From the NCBI GenBank assembly GCA_030533405.1, contig JAUNJF010000026.1:1-45981 (forward strand): DNA of 45,981 bases, in the 5' to 3' direction. Origin of the DNA: Eubacteriales bacterium (GTDB taxonomy: Bacteria; Bacillota; Clostridia; Lachnospirales; Lachnospiraceae). Position 1 is the first letter of the stretch, and each line of letters opens with the position of its first letter. Under the pieces are notes generated by a model that saw only the letters and a list, made by a program, of their open reading frames with translations, was not told where the DNA came from and ran no database searches. Shown here piece after piece: positions 32,562-43,000 of the stretch. The position numbers and the translations under genes are program-made.

Positions 32562-33806
32562 CTACACCTCAAACGTAAAGGAATACATCCATGTACTTAC
32601 TTCATCCATTCCCCGTCCCATCAGCACAATGCAGGTCTTATACTCATCCAATATCAGAATCTGCGGAATACGATTAAAATATAAATTATTACTGTCCTCT
32701 ATAGTTTCCGTATGGATTTTTTCCCCAGAAACGGTATTGTAAATATAGATGGTCATGCTCCCATCACCAAGCACTGCTGTGGCAATGTATTTTCCCTTTT
32801 CAGAGCAGAATACACCATCCTCTCCCTCACTGTCGCTTTCGAACTCTAACCTTGTTTTGTTACCGGTTTCTGTATCTAGAAACAGACAGGTCCCATCGTT
32901 TTTATTCATACTCTGCGTCAGAACAATAATATTGCCGCCTTTTTTAACTTCATCTACAGCATAGGTTGCATTTTTTGTAATACTTAAATTGGAACCATCC
33001 ACCGCAAATGTTCCATAAATGGAAATCCCATCCTGCCCATCACCTTCGGTGGCAGATACTCCCTGCCCTACATAAAGAAGAGTTTTGTCCTGCTCCAGAA
33101 ACAGAAGGGAATCCATAGTTAAAATTCTCATATTGTTTGCTGTAGCATTTTCGGAATAATTCAAAACCTGTTTCATCTCGCCCGTTTTCATATCGTACAG
33201 ATACAGTCCATGCAACCCACCAATGGCAAGCTGTTCCCCATTATCCGAAAGTGCTATACTGGCTGGTGAGAGAGCAAAATCATTGTCTAACAGTTCAGAG
33301 AAAAATATGGTTTTTACGATAGAAAAATCTTCATTCAGTACATATCCTGTCATTCCCCCACTATTTTTCGCTGTTAAAAAAGAGCCGGAGCTGCTTCGTA
33401 TCATCTGACCACATATAAACCATCCCTCAGAAAATGACTGCACATTCATATCGTCCAAAGAAATATCTGCACTTACCCTGATTTCCTCTTTCTGCATATC
33501 ATAAAGATACAGCTTCTCAGCCGCTACAATCACATTTTGCTTATCTGCATAATAGCAACCTGTCACTTTTCCAGAAAACATGGAACTGCTGATTGTACCA
33601 AGTATATCCGTTGCACTCTCAGATGCTTCATTATTTTCCCTTTCAGACACTGAATCCGTTCCTGCTTCTGTATTCTGTTCTCCTTGTTTTTCCTGCTCTG
33701 TTGAAAATGATAAGTTCTGCTCTTCCTCCAACTCTTTCTCGCAAGCAGATAAAGAAAATACCATCATTGCTGCAAGTATCATTAATAAAGATTTAGTTTT
33801 CATCAT
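32562..33806 (-). CDS. Lipoprotein with beta-propeller-like domain
   Basis: A 414-residue secreted lipoprotein. The signal peptide MMKTKSLLMILAAMMVFS is followed by lipobox LSAC (Cys22). A low-complexity Glu/Ser/Thr linker leads to a beta-rich domain (about 75-414) with repeated Trp/Tyr-Asp blade motifs, such as KLYLYDMQKEE and GLYLYDMKTGEMKQ, and AVLGDGSMTIYIYNT. It probably folds as a WD40/YVTN-like propeller. Its ATG overlaps the stop of the upstream lipoprotein (ATGA). It resembles the C-terminal domain of the second permease in type. Role may be binding of the exported or sensed compound. Confidence 0.85.
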   Translation of the reverse strand: MMKTKSLLMILAAMMVFSLSACEKELEEEQNLSFSTEQEKQGEQNTEAGTDSVSERENNEASESATDILGTISSSMFSGKVTGCYYADKQNVIVAAEKLYLYDMQKEEIRVSADISLDDMNVQSFSEGWFICGQMIRSSSGSFLTAKNSGGMTGYVLNEDFSIVKTIFFSELLDNDFALSPASIALSDNGEQLAIGGLHGLYLYDMKTGEMKQVLNYSENATANNMRILTMDSLLFLEQDKTLLYVGQGVSATEGDGQDGISIYGTFAVDGSNLSITKNATYAVDEVKKGGNIIVLTQSMNKNDGTCLFLDTETGNKTRLEFESDSEGEDGVFCSEKGKYIATAVLGDGSMTIYIYNTVSGEKIHTETIEDSNNLYFNRIPQILILDEYKTCIVLMGRGMDEVSTWMYSFTFEV

Positions 33807-34852
33807 TCATTTGTCTCCTTGTATATCAGAATCGATTCTCTCTTATTTACTCCTATGTCATAATTATCACCGGCAGCCACCGCTACCACATAAAAGGTAT
33901 TTAATTCACCTAATCTTGACGTATCTATAGTTGCTTCCACCACCCAAACATTTCCTTTATGAAGAGTAACATCGTAACTCATTCCATCCTCAAATGCCAC
34001 AGGCTTATGATTTAAGAAAAAGGATATTTTATAATCCACACCAGCCATCCCGCATAATGAATATCGAACAGTAAGGGTATCTTTATCTGTAATATTAACA
34101 TTATCATAGACCAGTTCCCCATCATAGAGAAGTGTGGAATAGATAGCATCATCCAAATTTTCCATGCTGACGTTCCCGCATCCGTCTTTTCCAAGCTCGC
34201 TTTCCAGATAGTCTGAAGTCACCTTTTCTTCCTCTACACTGACTTTTGAAAAAATAGTTTCCACAGCAGGATAAATACTGTCATCACTTATGGTATCTTC
34301 ATTAAAATGCAGTTCCAGCATACGTTCAAGATGTTTGTGATACCAGCCATAGCTTGAAGTTTCTTTCATATCCGGTTGAAACTTCGGATTGGTAATACTG
34401 ACAATGGTCAGATTTAAGGTATCTCCTTTGTTTCCCGTATGCGGAGTAAAAAGAAATTTAATCGTTTCCTCTTTTCCATCTTCCGTTTCAAAATAGTGAC
34501 AGTATTCATATTCTGCATCTGTGCTGTTTACTTTGTACGCCTGTGGCTCCCCGTCTAAAAATAGTAAAAAACCCACATTATCCAAGTTTCCTTCTGTCAG
34601 AAAATAATACTCGAATGAAAACTCTCCGCCATTATACTCATAAGGAAGTACATTCTGGTTCTCATCCCTGTTCGGATTACTTTCTCCATGTCTGAGTGTC
34701 GCCAGAGAACCTTCCTCTTTCTCCTCAAACGGATTCTCCATTGATACAGATTGTGCATTGGAATTGTCATCTTCTATGACATAGTTCCCGCAGCCTGCCA
34801 TGGAAATCAGCAATGCACAGGTAAGTGACAACAATTTTATTCTTTTTTTCAT
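33803..34852 (-). CDS. Lipoprotein, first gene of the ABC operon
   Basis: A 349-residue lipoprotein: KKRIKLLSLTCALLIS signal and lipobox MAGC (Cys21), then an acidic linker and a beta-rich domain of about 290 residues with paired blocks. A related but truncated copy ends the operon (27782-28438). AGGAGG lies before the ATG at 34852. The promoter 30-65 bp upstream shares a 32-bp element with the response-regulator promoter. No known family was recognised. An extracytoplasmic binding or accessory role for the transporter is likely from context. Confidence 0.85.
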   Translation of the reverse strand: MKKRIKLLSLTCALLISMAGCGNYVIEDDNSNAQSVSMENPFEEKEEGSLATLRHGESNPNRDENQNVLPYEYNGGEFSFEYYFLTEGNLDNVGFLLFLDGEPQAYKVNSTDAEYEYCHYFETEDGKEETIKFLFTPHTGNKGDTLNLTIVSITNPKFQPDMKETSSYGWYHKHLERMLELHFNEDTISDDSIYPAVETIFSKVSVEEEKVTSDYLESELGKDGCGNVSMENLDDAIYSTLLYDGELVYDNVNITDKDTLTVRYSLCGMAGVDYKISFFLNHKPVAFEDGMSYDVTLHKGNVWVVEATIDTSRLGELNTFYVVAVAAGDNYDIGVNKRESILIYKETNE

Positions 34853-34884
34853 TATGGTCAGCCTCCTACTTAAATCTTAAACTA

Positions 34885-34916
34885 AGTATAAAATAGAAAA
34901 GTCAAAATATAGTCAA
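34885..34916 (-). promoter_or_regulatory. Shared promoter/operator in front of the lipoprotein-ABC operon
   Basis: On the minus strand TTGAC, then TTTTGAC 10 bp on, then TATTTTATACT. It matches the element at 36935-36966 at about 27 of 32 positions. The two TTGAC-type repeats one helical turn apart look like an OmpR-family binding site next to the -10 box TATACT. The -35-like TTGACT is 20 bp from that box, too far for unaided use, consistent with activation. Confidence 0.65.
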
Positions 34917-34922
34917 TAAATC

Positions 34923-34955
34923 AAAAATGCATTGCCAATTATTTTGACAACGCAC
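34923..34955 (-). terminator. Rho-independent terminator after the kinase gene
   Basis: On the minus strand GTGCGTTGTCA pairs with TGGCAATGCAT (three G-U pairs) around a short loop and is followed by a T-rich tract. It lies between the kinase stop and the ABC-operon promoter, so that operon has its own start. Confidence 0.7.
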
Positions 34956-34966
34956 TTTATCCTCCT

Positions 34967-36250
34967 TTATTCTGTTAAAACCAATAATTTAATTACTACA
35001 CAAGCTCCATTTGGTACAGCATTGGACAATTCTATGCTTCCTCCATGCTTCTGGCTAAGAATCCGGCTGGTAGCCAGTCCCAGTCCCAAATGCTGTTCTG
35101 TTGTATCTTCTGAATAGAAAAGTGTATCCTGTTTACGAAGCATTTTTTTGGAAAATCCTTTTCCATCATCCTTAATACAAACGGATAACACTTTATCTGC
35201 CAACGAAAATTCAAAAGACACCTGACTTTTTGCATATCTTAATGCATTGGAAAAAATATTCTCAATTATGCGATAAAAAATTTCTTCGTCCAACTTAATC
35301 TGGCACTCTGGGATATCAGCAACATATACCACCTGACAATGATGCTGTTCTGCCATTACATCCAAGCTGTCTGTTGCGTTTTTTAAAAAATCTGGCAATT
35401 TGACAGAAGAATAATTCATATCCGTTTCCTCAATAGTGCTTAAGTCTCTGATATAATCTGTATATCGTTCCATCCGCTTTGCTGTTATGGCAAGCGTGGA
35501 CAAAATGTGTTCCAGCTTCTCTCTGTCAAGATTTCCATTATTAAGACTCTGCTGTAAATATTCTACATATCCCGCAATAATTGAAATGGGATTTCTTAGG
35601 TCATGTGCAACTGAAGCCTGTAATATTCTGCGTTCCTCCATCATATTCCAAATTCTGCGGTTATTATCATAAAGAGTCCGCCGCATTTTTTCAAATGCTA
35701 CACAAAGCTGCCCAAGCTCATCCTCATTATGACAGTCGACTATAAAATCAAGGTTTTGTTCACTGATATAGTTTGTTGCATCCGACAAAATCCGAATCGG
35801 AGGCAGAAGTTTTTTTCGATAAAACCACCAGGCACATATCCCAATTCCAAAAACAGAGTAGAACAAAGGAAGTGCAAACATGCATACGCTCACTGAGCGA
35901 TATAGTACCTTCTTTTTCGGTGTCAGCGTGGAAAAACTGGATTCTATTTTCTCAATTGTATACTGTGTTTCCGAAGATACCGAAGTATCTTCCTTTCCTG
36001 CTGGGACAAGCATTGCCATTTGTGCTGGTTCGTCAAGAACAAATCTCTGCTTTGCTTCTGATACTGTTCCATCAGGCTTAGTTGTCTGTATATGCAGCCA
36101 TATTTCCTGGGAATCTGGAAGTATAAGTTTCTGAGTATAATAACAACCTAACACTGTAATGGCAGCGATTAAGAAAACAATCAGCATTGTAACAGAAACT
36201 CCCATGATAAAGCTCTGCCTAATTGAATGTGACTTCTTCATTTTTTCCAT
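34967..36250 (-). CDS. Sensor histidine kinase (HAMP, HisKA, HATPase_c)
   Basis: A 427-residue kinase. Membrane segments lie at about residues 13-35 and 118-142, with an extracellular sensor domain between. A HAMP linker follows. H-box SVAHDLRNPISIIAG gives the phospho-acceptor His; N-box is IIENIFSNALRYAKS, then G1 KDDGKGFS and G2 HLGLGLATSRIL. The start at 36250 overlaps the response-regulator gene by 13 bp; a second ATG 9 nt later is possible. It is the partner of the OmpR-type regulator and probably controls the adjacent ABC operon. Confidence 0.95.
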   Translation of the reverse strand: MEKMKKSHSIRQSFIMGVSVTMLIVFLIAAITVLGCYYTQKLILPDSQEIWLHIQTTKPDGTVSEAKQRFVLDEPAQMAMLVPAGKEDTSVSSETQYTIEKIESSFSTLTPKKKVLYRSVSVCMFALPLFYSVFGIGICAWWFYRKKLLPPIRILSDATNYISEQNLDFIVDCHNEDELGQLCVAFEKMRRTLYDNNRRIWNMMEERRILQASVAHDLRNPISIIAGYVEYLQQSLNNGNLDREKLEHILSTLAITAKRMERYTDYIRDLSTIEETDMNYSSVKLPDFLKNATDSLDVMAEQHHCQVVYVADIPECQIKLDEEIFYRIIENIFSNALRYAKSQVSFEFSLADKVLSVCIKDDGKGFSKKMLRKQDTLFYSEDTTEQHLGLGLATSRILSQKHGGSIELSNAVPNGACVVIKLLVLTE

Positions 36251-36912
36251 CGGTATCCCATCCCCCAGACTGTTTCTATGTATTCTTTTCCCGTAATTTC
36301 TGCTAGTTTGTTTCTGATTTTACGGATATGTTCTTTGATTACCCCACTATCTCCTTCTGCATCAAACCCCCATACAGCTTCATATATCCGCTCTCTGTCA
36401 AATATCTGGTTTGCATTACCTACCAAATATTCTACGATGTCAAATTCCCTGTTGGACAGACGAATCTCGTTTTCTCCATAAAATATTTTTCTTTCCGCAC
36501 AGTTCACAATCAAACCTTGCGTAGCCATAATCCTCGGCACAGCCTTACTTCTTTCCTCTCTTCTCAAATGAGCTTCCACCCTTGCAGTTAGTTCCTGTAA
36601 ACTGAATGGTTTAGTAATATAATCATCTCCTCCTGCCTGCAATCCGTTGATTTTATCCTGTTCTGTAATTCTTGCTGTTAAAAACAAAATTGGGCATGCT
36701 ACATTATGGCGGATCATTTTACACAACTCCAAACCATCCATTTCTGGCATATTAATATCAAGTAAAATCAAATCCGGGTATGTGTTCAGCATGGCTATCG
36801 CCTGTTCTCCATCATCAGCTATAAAGGTTGTATATCCACAATCTTGCAGGTGGACTGATAATAATTCTGTAAGGGCTACTTCGTCGTCAATTATCAGTAT
36901 TTTATAAGCCAT
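36238..36912 (-). CDS. OmpR-family response regulator
   Basis: A 224-residue regulator. The receiver has the acidic pair IIDDEVALTE, phospho-acceptor Asp in LILLDINMPEMDG and Lys in DYITKPFSL. The C-terminal winged helix ends EYIETVWGMGYRWKK, typical of OmpR/PhoB. GGAGG lies before the ATG. Its promoter carries the same 32-bp element as the lipoprotein-ABC operon, so it probably activates both itself and that operon. Confidence 0.97.
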   Translation of the reverse strand: MAYKILIIDDEVALTELLSVHLQDCGYTTFIADDGEQAIAMLNTYPDLILLDINMPEMDGLELCKMIRHNVACPILFLTARITEQDKINGLQAGGDDYITKPFSLQELTARVEAHLRREERSKAVPRIMATQGLIVNCAERKIFYGENEIRLSNREFDIVEYLVGNANQIFDRERIYEAVWGFDAEGDSGVIKEHIRKIRNKLAEITGKEYIETVWGMGYRWKK

Positions 36913-36934
36913 TGCATATTCCTCCTTCTAAAAT

Positions 36935-36966
36935 ATTATAAAATACAAAAATCAAAAATTGGTCAA
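36935..36966 (-). promoter_or_regulatory. Shared promoter/operator of the two-component operon
   Basis: On the minus strand TTGACC, TTTTTGAT, then TATTTTATAAT; the -10 box is TATAAT (36935-36940). It is the counterpart of the element at 34885-34916, with the same spacing of 20 bp between TTGAC and the -10 box. This suggests autoregulation. Confidence 0.65.
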
Positions 36967-37382
36967 TTTGCTGATTTTGTTTCCGATTACTAACAAAATA
37001 TTTGCTCCTCTTTGTTATATCCTCAATCTGTTTTCCTTCCGTTTCCTTGCTTTTAAAATATTCTTTGCCTACTCACTTATTAACGGTATCTTCCAAACAT
37101 GCTATACCTTTTTGCTTCATTTGATTAATCTTTTAATCACCGACCGCTGTGTAAACTTAATCTCAATAGCAAACTGTCCTCCCACCACTCAACATATATA
37201 GGTGGTCTTGCTTCACTGAAACGAACAAAAAATCTACTATTCGTTCATTTACATCCTCCATAATAATAGTCTCTTCCTGCAATATTAGCCTCGTTAACAC
37301 AAAATGAAATTATTTAATCCACACCTCTGATATATATCATTAATTATTTCTTTAAAATCTTTTTTCTACTTCCCATGATTTC
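36967..37382. other. Gene-free stretch
   Basis: About 415 bp between the PD-(D/E)xK gene's stop and the response-regulator promoter. Plus-strand frames here are Leu/Phe/Cys-rich and not credible. On the minus strand a short frame near 37256 follows a GGAGG-like run but stops after about 32 codons. It may be a relic. No hairpin of note. Confidence 0.45.
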
Positions 37383-38879
37383 TCAATCACAAGTTACTTT
37401 AAAGTACATTTCCAATTTCTGAAGTATTTTACTGAAATAATCTCTCTCCCCTATAAAATGTAAATTGCCAATGGCACCATGCTTGTTTAGTAAATACAAA
37501 AAGCATTTTCTATTCTCGTCCAAATCGTTCTCAAGTAAATCATTGATTACACTTTGAACCTTCTGTCTCTCATATTTATACGAAGCCAAAAACATCTCTA
37601 AATCCGAGATTGTAAGTATATATGCATCTTTATCTTTTTCAAATATCTCTGGCAATGAAGACATCATAATCTGCGTATTATTTGTAAACTCATACAACAA
37701 AAAGATCTTTATGATCCGCTTTCCCTTCGTCTGATAAACCTTTTCCGACGCTTTTAATTGCTCATATGCTTCCCTTATGTTCCTTGAATAAAACTTTTCA
37801 ATCAGTTCCAACTCTGGAACCTGTTGTTTTGCACCTATACCCATGGTGCCAGACTTTAATTCAAATAGAAATATCACATCTTCAAATTCTATATAAAAAT
37901 CCGCACTCTTTTCTTTTCCTTCTGGAATTTTATGCCACATATCCTGCTGCAAATACAATTGCGCCAATTCCTTAAAATACTCCTCAAACATATTACCAAA
38001 TGCATTTAAAAATTTCTGTCCTTTGTGTTTATCTAAATAATAATCTCTCTCTAGCCAATATAATCCATCCGCAAAAGACATTTGCAAAAGATGCATACTT
38101 GCCAACAAAGTCTGCTTATTCTTTTTTGTTTTCACAAATGGTTTTGAATAAAATATTTGCTTTTTTATTTTGCAATTGCGGATCTGCTCATAGTCAACAG
38201 AATAATACTCTATAATTTTTTCGATTTTCGCTCTTGTTACACTTTGTGAAACTTTTCCTTGATACATATATTCTGGTGCCGTCAACGGATCAGAATGTTG
38301 ACCACACAACCATAATATAATCAATTCAGTCATTAACAATTCATCGAGTCCAAATCCAAATTGTTCCCTAACGATTGCATTGATGTCAATAATCTCTTTT
38401 CTGCAAATTTTATCAGATGCAACCAGGATATGATAATTTCTATTGAAATTTTGCAAAGTCCAAGCTAAATTCTGAAACTCAAACTGCTCATATGTCATTC
38501 CCATAAGATAAGTAAAAACTCCAGCTAACGATGCTTTCTCCAAATAATGTATCTTAGATTTATCGTTTTCAAATCCTCTATACAGATTTGTCACATAGCC
38601 TGCCATATCTTCTGTCATATGTCCGTTCCGGTAATCATTACTTTCACAAATTGATGTATATATCATGTCCGGAATATCCCACGCCGAGAGCATTACCTCT
38701 ACATTTCGTTGAAGAAATCCATATTGGTGTATTTTTAAAGGGAAATTAATCGTTGCCTTTATTTCATTTTCATCAGCACTTTTTAACTGCTTCTGATATA
38801 TTTTGATAGACATTTCTCCCCAAAATTTAATAAATTCTTCTGTTGAAGTATTTTTTACAAATGAAATAAAATCCTTCAC
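37383..38879 (-). CDS. PD-(D/E)xK nuclease-like protein
   Basis: A 498-residue protein, mostly helical in its first 280 residues. A nuclease core lies at about residues 290-400: GNMFEEYFKEL gives the helix Glu, KSADFYIEFEDV the Asp and FLFELKSGTMG the E-x-K pair. This fits the PD-(D/E)xK order. The start is GTG at 38879 with GGAG 8 nt upstream. It is 160 bp downstream of the AlbA-TIR gene on the same strand and likely belongs to the same defence block. The nuclease call is from motif and spacing. Confidence 0.75.
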   Translation of the reverse strand: MKDFISFVKNTSTEEFIKFWGEMSIKIYQKQLKSADENEIKATINFPLKIHQYGFLQRNVEVMLSAWDIPDMIYTSICESNDYRNGHMTEDMAGYVTNLYRGFENDKSKIHYLEKASLAGVFTYLMGMTYEQFEFQNLAWTLQNFNRNYHILVASDKICRKEIIDINAIVREQFGFGLDELLMTELIILWLCGQHSDPLTAPEYMYQGKVSQSVTRAKIEKIIEYYSVDYEQIRNCKIKKQIFYSKPFVKTKKNKQTLLASMHLLQMSFADGLYWLERDYYLDKHKGQKFLNAFGNMFEEYFKELAQLYLQQDMWHKIPEGKEKSADFYIEFEDVIFLFELKSGTMGIGAKQQVPELELIEKFYSRNIREAYEQLKASEKVYQTKGKRIIKIFLLYEFTNNTQIMMSSLPEIFEKDKDAYILTISDLEMFLASYKYERQKVQSVINDLLENDLDENRKCFLYLLNKHGAIGNLHFIGERDYFSKILQKLEMYFKVTCD

Positions 38880-39038
38880 TTTCCGTTCTCCTATACACTT
38901 CGAACTTTACCTGTTTCCTAATCCAGACTAAAGAACTACTGTGCATCTTCTTTTTTTACTATATTATCAAATTCTTCAAGAACATTTTGGCTATATACTC
39001 CCTTATATGCTCCGTCTCTTCCCATCAGTACTTGCAAA

Positions 39039-40034
39039 TTATTTCAGCCATGCTATCACTTCATCAAAATCATTTGCAAACAACTTTTCAAAACTCTTTC
39101 CATTTTCGTCAGCCAAGAAATCAAGAAATTCTCCCATATCTTTACGAAATATCTGTCCCATTATTTTTAAATCTTCCGAAGCTTTACTGACCGCCTCAAA
39201 ATCATTAATTTCCCTCATTTTCTTTTCCAAATTTTCATATTGTCGCTTCCAATAGTCAACATATTCCAGACGTTCTCCAGCACCTTTGTATATATCTGGA
39301 CCTATCTTTTCAGGTGCTGCCGCACCATAATACTTACGTTCCTTTTCACTAAGTACAACAAATAACAACCTGTCTTTATAGTGGTGATTCTTAATAATCT
39401 CTCCAACCTCATACATACATGCCTGACGTCTCAAATATGTATCACTCACAACAGTCAATACAAAATCATGGTCCTGTATTGTATTCATAAAGGCTTTGAA
39501 ACTATCCTTATACTGCAATTGAATATATCTGGATATCTTTATTCTGTCTTTCAGTCTTTCCTTTATCTTTTCTTCAATAATATCAACAATTGTTGTATCA
39601 CATTCCGTATAGGAAATGAATAGTGTCATAGGTTCATCGTTCTTATTCACAACCTTTTCCACCACATCATTATTTTCATATACAAAATACTTTCCATCCA
39701 ACCATATCTTTTTATCACTCTGAGGGACTTCAATAACAAATATATCCACACCAACCACCGATACAAATCCATACCCCATGGGTATTTCATCATCTAACTG
39801 AACCTTTACCATATCCATTACGCCATTCAAATTAAATGTTTTTTGGCAACCTAATTTCTTCATGTGCCCATTTTGTTTTTCAACACCCAAAAATATGTAT
39901 CCGCCAATGCTATTTGTTAAACCACAAATATATTTCGCAATTTCTGTTGGACGAAGCTCCAAAGCTCTACATATTACATTATCCAATACATTATTCTCAA
40001 TTATATAGGTCACTTTATCTTTATTAACACCCAT
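39039..40034 (-). CDS. AlbA (Schlafen-like) plus TIR-domain protein
   Basis: A 331-residue protein. Residues about 15-125 match the AlbA_2/Schlafen-like domain: EIAKYICGLTNSIGGYIFLGV. Residues about 135-240 are a TIR domain: MTLFISYTECD, then DHDFVLTVVSDTYL and RRQACMYEVGEI, with Glu at the place of the TIR NADase catalytic residue. The C-terminal 90 residues are helical. The ATG at 40034 is preferred (AAAGGA about 11 nt upstream); a GTG at 40043 overlaps the preceding stop. TIR domains often degrade NAD+ after infection. Likely the effector of this block. Confidence 0.85.
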   Translation of the reverse strand: MGVNKDKVTYIIENNVLDNVICRALELRPTEIAKYICGLTNSIGGYIFLGVEKQNGHMKKLGCQKTFNLNGVMDMVKVQLDDEIPMGYGFVSVVGVDIFVIEVPQSDKKIWLDGKYFVYENNDVVEKVVNKNDEPMTLFISYTECDTTIVDIIEEKIKERLKDRIKISRYIQLQYKDSFKAFMNTIQDHDFVLTVVSDTYLRRQACMYEVGEIIKNHHYKDRLLFVVLSEKERKYYGAAAPEKIGPDIYKGAGERLEYVDYWKRQYENLEKKMREINDFEAVSKASEDLKIMGQIFRKDMGEFLDFLADENGKSFEKLFANDFDEVIAWLK

Positions 40035-40039
40035 ATTTA

Positions 40040-43000
40040 TCACATTCCTTTCAAAGGTATTCTATTAAGACCAGTTAATTTAATCATTTTACCGAAAGTA
40101 ATCTTTTGTGGTTCTCTTTTTCCATCTTCCACCCAAAGTTCCCAATCCATGGAATAATCTAAAATATCCATTTCTGTTCGATAATAAATTCTCACTTCTC
40201 CGCCATCAGATGGTCTTGCTAACACATATATCTGTTTTCCATTTTTTCTAACAACAAATATAGTGTCTGCTATCCTTTGTTTATCTGAAAGATCATATTC
40301 GTCCTGCTCATCTAGGAATGAGAGTACATTTTTCTGTGCTCTCTCTAGAATTTGTTTTACATACTCATATGTGCTTATTTCATGCTTAGATTCCCTAATG
40401 AATTGGCTTGCAAAATCTAAATTAGAAAATGCCATATCTAATGCTTCTTTCGAATCAATACCATACTGCAAAAGAATTTCCTCTGTGACTGCTTCCTTTG
40501 GCAAAGTCGTGTCAATCGCACTACCTCTTGTTCCTTGCCGAATAATTGCTTCTAATTGTTCAGGGGAACCTATATCATACTTACTCATTATATTTGTAAA
40601 GGTTTCTGCTTGCCTAATATTATTGGCAATATCGTCATCATCATACAAATAGTGTTTATTCGCATAAAGAATTGGCAAAATATCTTCTGCCTCACTTTGA
40701 TTATCCTTTATCCATAGCAAAAGTTTATTAAAAGCATTTCGGATTTCTGTTTCCTTCGTATTTCTATTATCTTGCACAAACTCAGTAATATAGCCTGCAA
40801 TATCTTTATTTGTTTTCTGACGATTCTCTGGAAGTTCCAAATATACTTCTTTCATCAGCAATTCTTCTCTAATATCATGCCCTGCAATACAAACTATCTC
40901 CTTTAAAGTTTCATCCATTTCATTATCAAGAAAAATATTTTCTTTAATAGTAAAATTACCATTCTGATTTGGAAGTATTGGTTTCGTGATCTTATTAATT
41001 AGGTTATCCCATCCCTGCTTGACTACAAATTCTATAAAATCAGCTAAATACTCAGTTGCCTCTTCTTTGGTGGTTTCCAAATGTTCAGCTAGTCCTTCCA
41101 GAGATCTACATTCGCTTATTCTATCTGCAACCATTGTTGTCATATATTTTAAAGATTCCCGTAACAACTTCTCTGATATCGCTTTAACCTCATGCAGCTC
41201 CAACCCTAATTCCAATACACTATTCACATACTGACATATCTTTTTCTGCGAATCTATATCATCAAAAGAATCTATACACATAAACGTTATTTTTTGATAA
41301 ACAGTTTCTTTTTCTTCTTTTTCTGCCTGTTCTAACTGCTTTTCAATCATTTCTAGGATTTGCCCATTATTAATCTTCTCGCAACAAAACCATTCACTAC
41401 GTTCAAAATCCAAATGTAATAAACTTGCTTTAATATCATTTCCTAAATCCGTTAGAATCTCTTTATATTCTTCCATAATGTCAATGTCATAATACAGACT
41501 ATCTACACAGCAGAATTCTCCTCTTTGATTTGGTAAGATATTCAGCAGATTATGTTTTACAAATGTCTGCCATTTTTCGTTTTCATCTATAATTTCATAA
41601 TATTCATTTAGCCAGTCCCTCCAGTCAATCTGATCCAACTTGGCATCTAACGTATCTACAGTTACAAAACTGTTTACTTTTTCCGATAACCTTTCAAATG
41701 TATAACTGTTGCAACCAGACCATAAAGAATGATACCATTCATGCAAATCTTCTACCTGTGGAATCATGTCTGGAGTCATGTGACTTAATAACGTCCATAT
41801 TTTTTCACGTATAGCTGCATTTCTATCGGAAATAATATACAACTGTTCATCATCCCAATCATCTAACAATGCTTTCATATCTCCACATGCGTTGCGAACA
41901 ATCGGCGTATGCAATATCACATCTTTACACTTGGCAATTATTTCTTCCAACCATTCTTCGTCGTACCATTCTTTCTTACCATAAGCATTCACTTTGGTAA
42001 TATTATAAATGCCATCCCACTTTTTCTTTGCTACATATTCCAACAGTTGTTCATATAATCCACATGCCTTTTCTATAATACTTCGATTGACTTCTATTTC
42101 TTCATCAATTCTCGCCGTATTTTTACATGTCAAAAACACTCCATCCCTTGGTTCCGTTGGATTAAAATTTGGAGAACTAATTAATACAGGAAATGGGAAA
42201 TCCTCCGTCCCAATCAAAGGAAAATCGCAAAACAATTTGGATTGATTTTGAGAAAATGGGATTATCTTCATATTATCATCCATACGTTCCAATGCTATAT
42301 AAATAGAAACATTGTCCTCTGTCATTCCCAATACATATTTCTTACAAGGATGAGGATGACCTAACTGCTCCACTTCAATTTCAGATACAGTTGCATTTTC
42401 TAATCCACATTTCACTTCTCTCTTATACCGAAACTTCTCTCCTGTATTTTCAACAGTAATCTCCTCAATGTCAGAAAGCATAGCAAGAACAAATGGTGCT
42501 GATACTCTCAAATTCTCCAAGCCAGCTCGTGCTGTCCTCATCCCATAGTCATCTAGCTCATATTCGAATACAGTATTATATTCATCTTCATCAAAATCTA
42601 AGAAATCAATAGATGTACAACTTCTCAAATCACTAACAGCCTTATCCATAGCTGCTATAATTTCATTTCTTTCTTTTCCTGTTCGGTCTAAAGAAATACT
42701 AAACCTGGAATATTCGTCGTTAGCTTCTAGAAGTCCGGAAATACTAACTACTTCTGATAACAGATGTGTAGTAATAAATCCCGTTCCAAACTTTCCGCTT
42801 TTTCTCTCACTACCATCGCTACGATCTTTAGAAGATGACTGATTGATAAGCGATAATATATTTTCCATTGAAAAAGCCTTACCATTGTGTCGAAAAAACA
42901 CTTTTCTTTGCATTTCATCATAATTAATACTTATTTTTACTTTTCCTGTAGAGTTACAGACATCTTTTGCATTCTGACATAACTCCCATATCCATCTTTT

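Noticed and set aside
36959-37201. An 80-codon plus-strand frame
   Set aside because: Composition is Leu/Phe/Ile/Cys-rich, as expected of chance frames in AT-rich DNA, and there is no ribosome site or homology.
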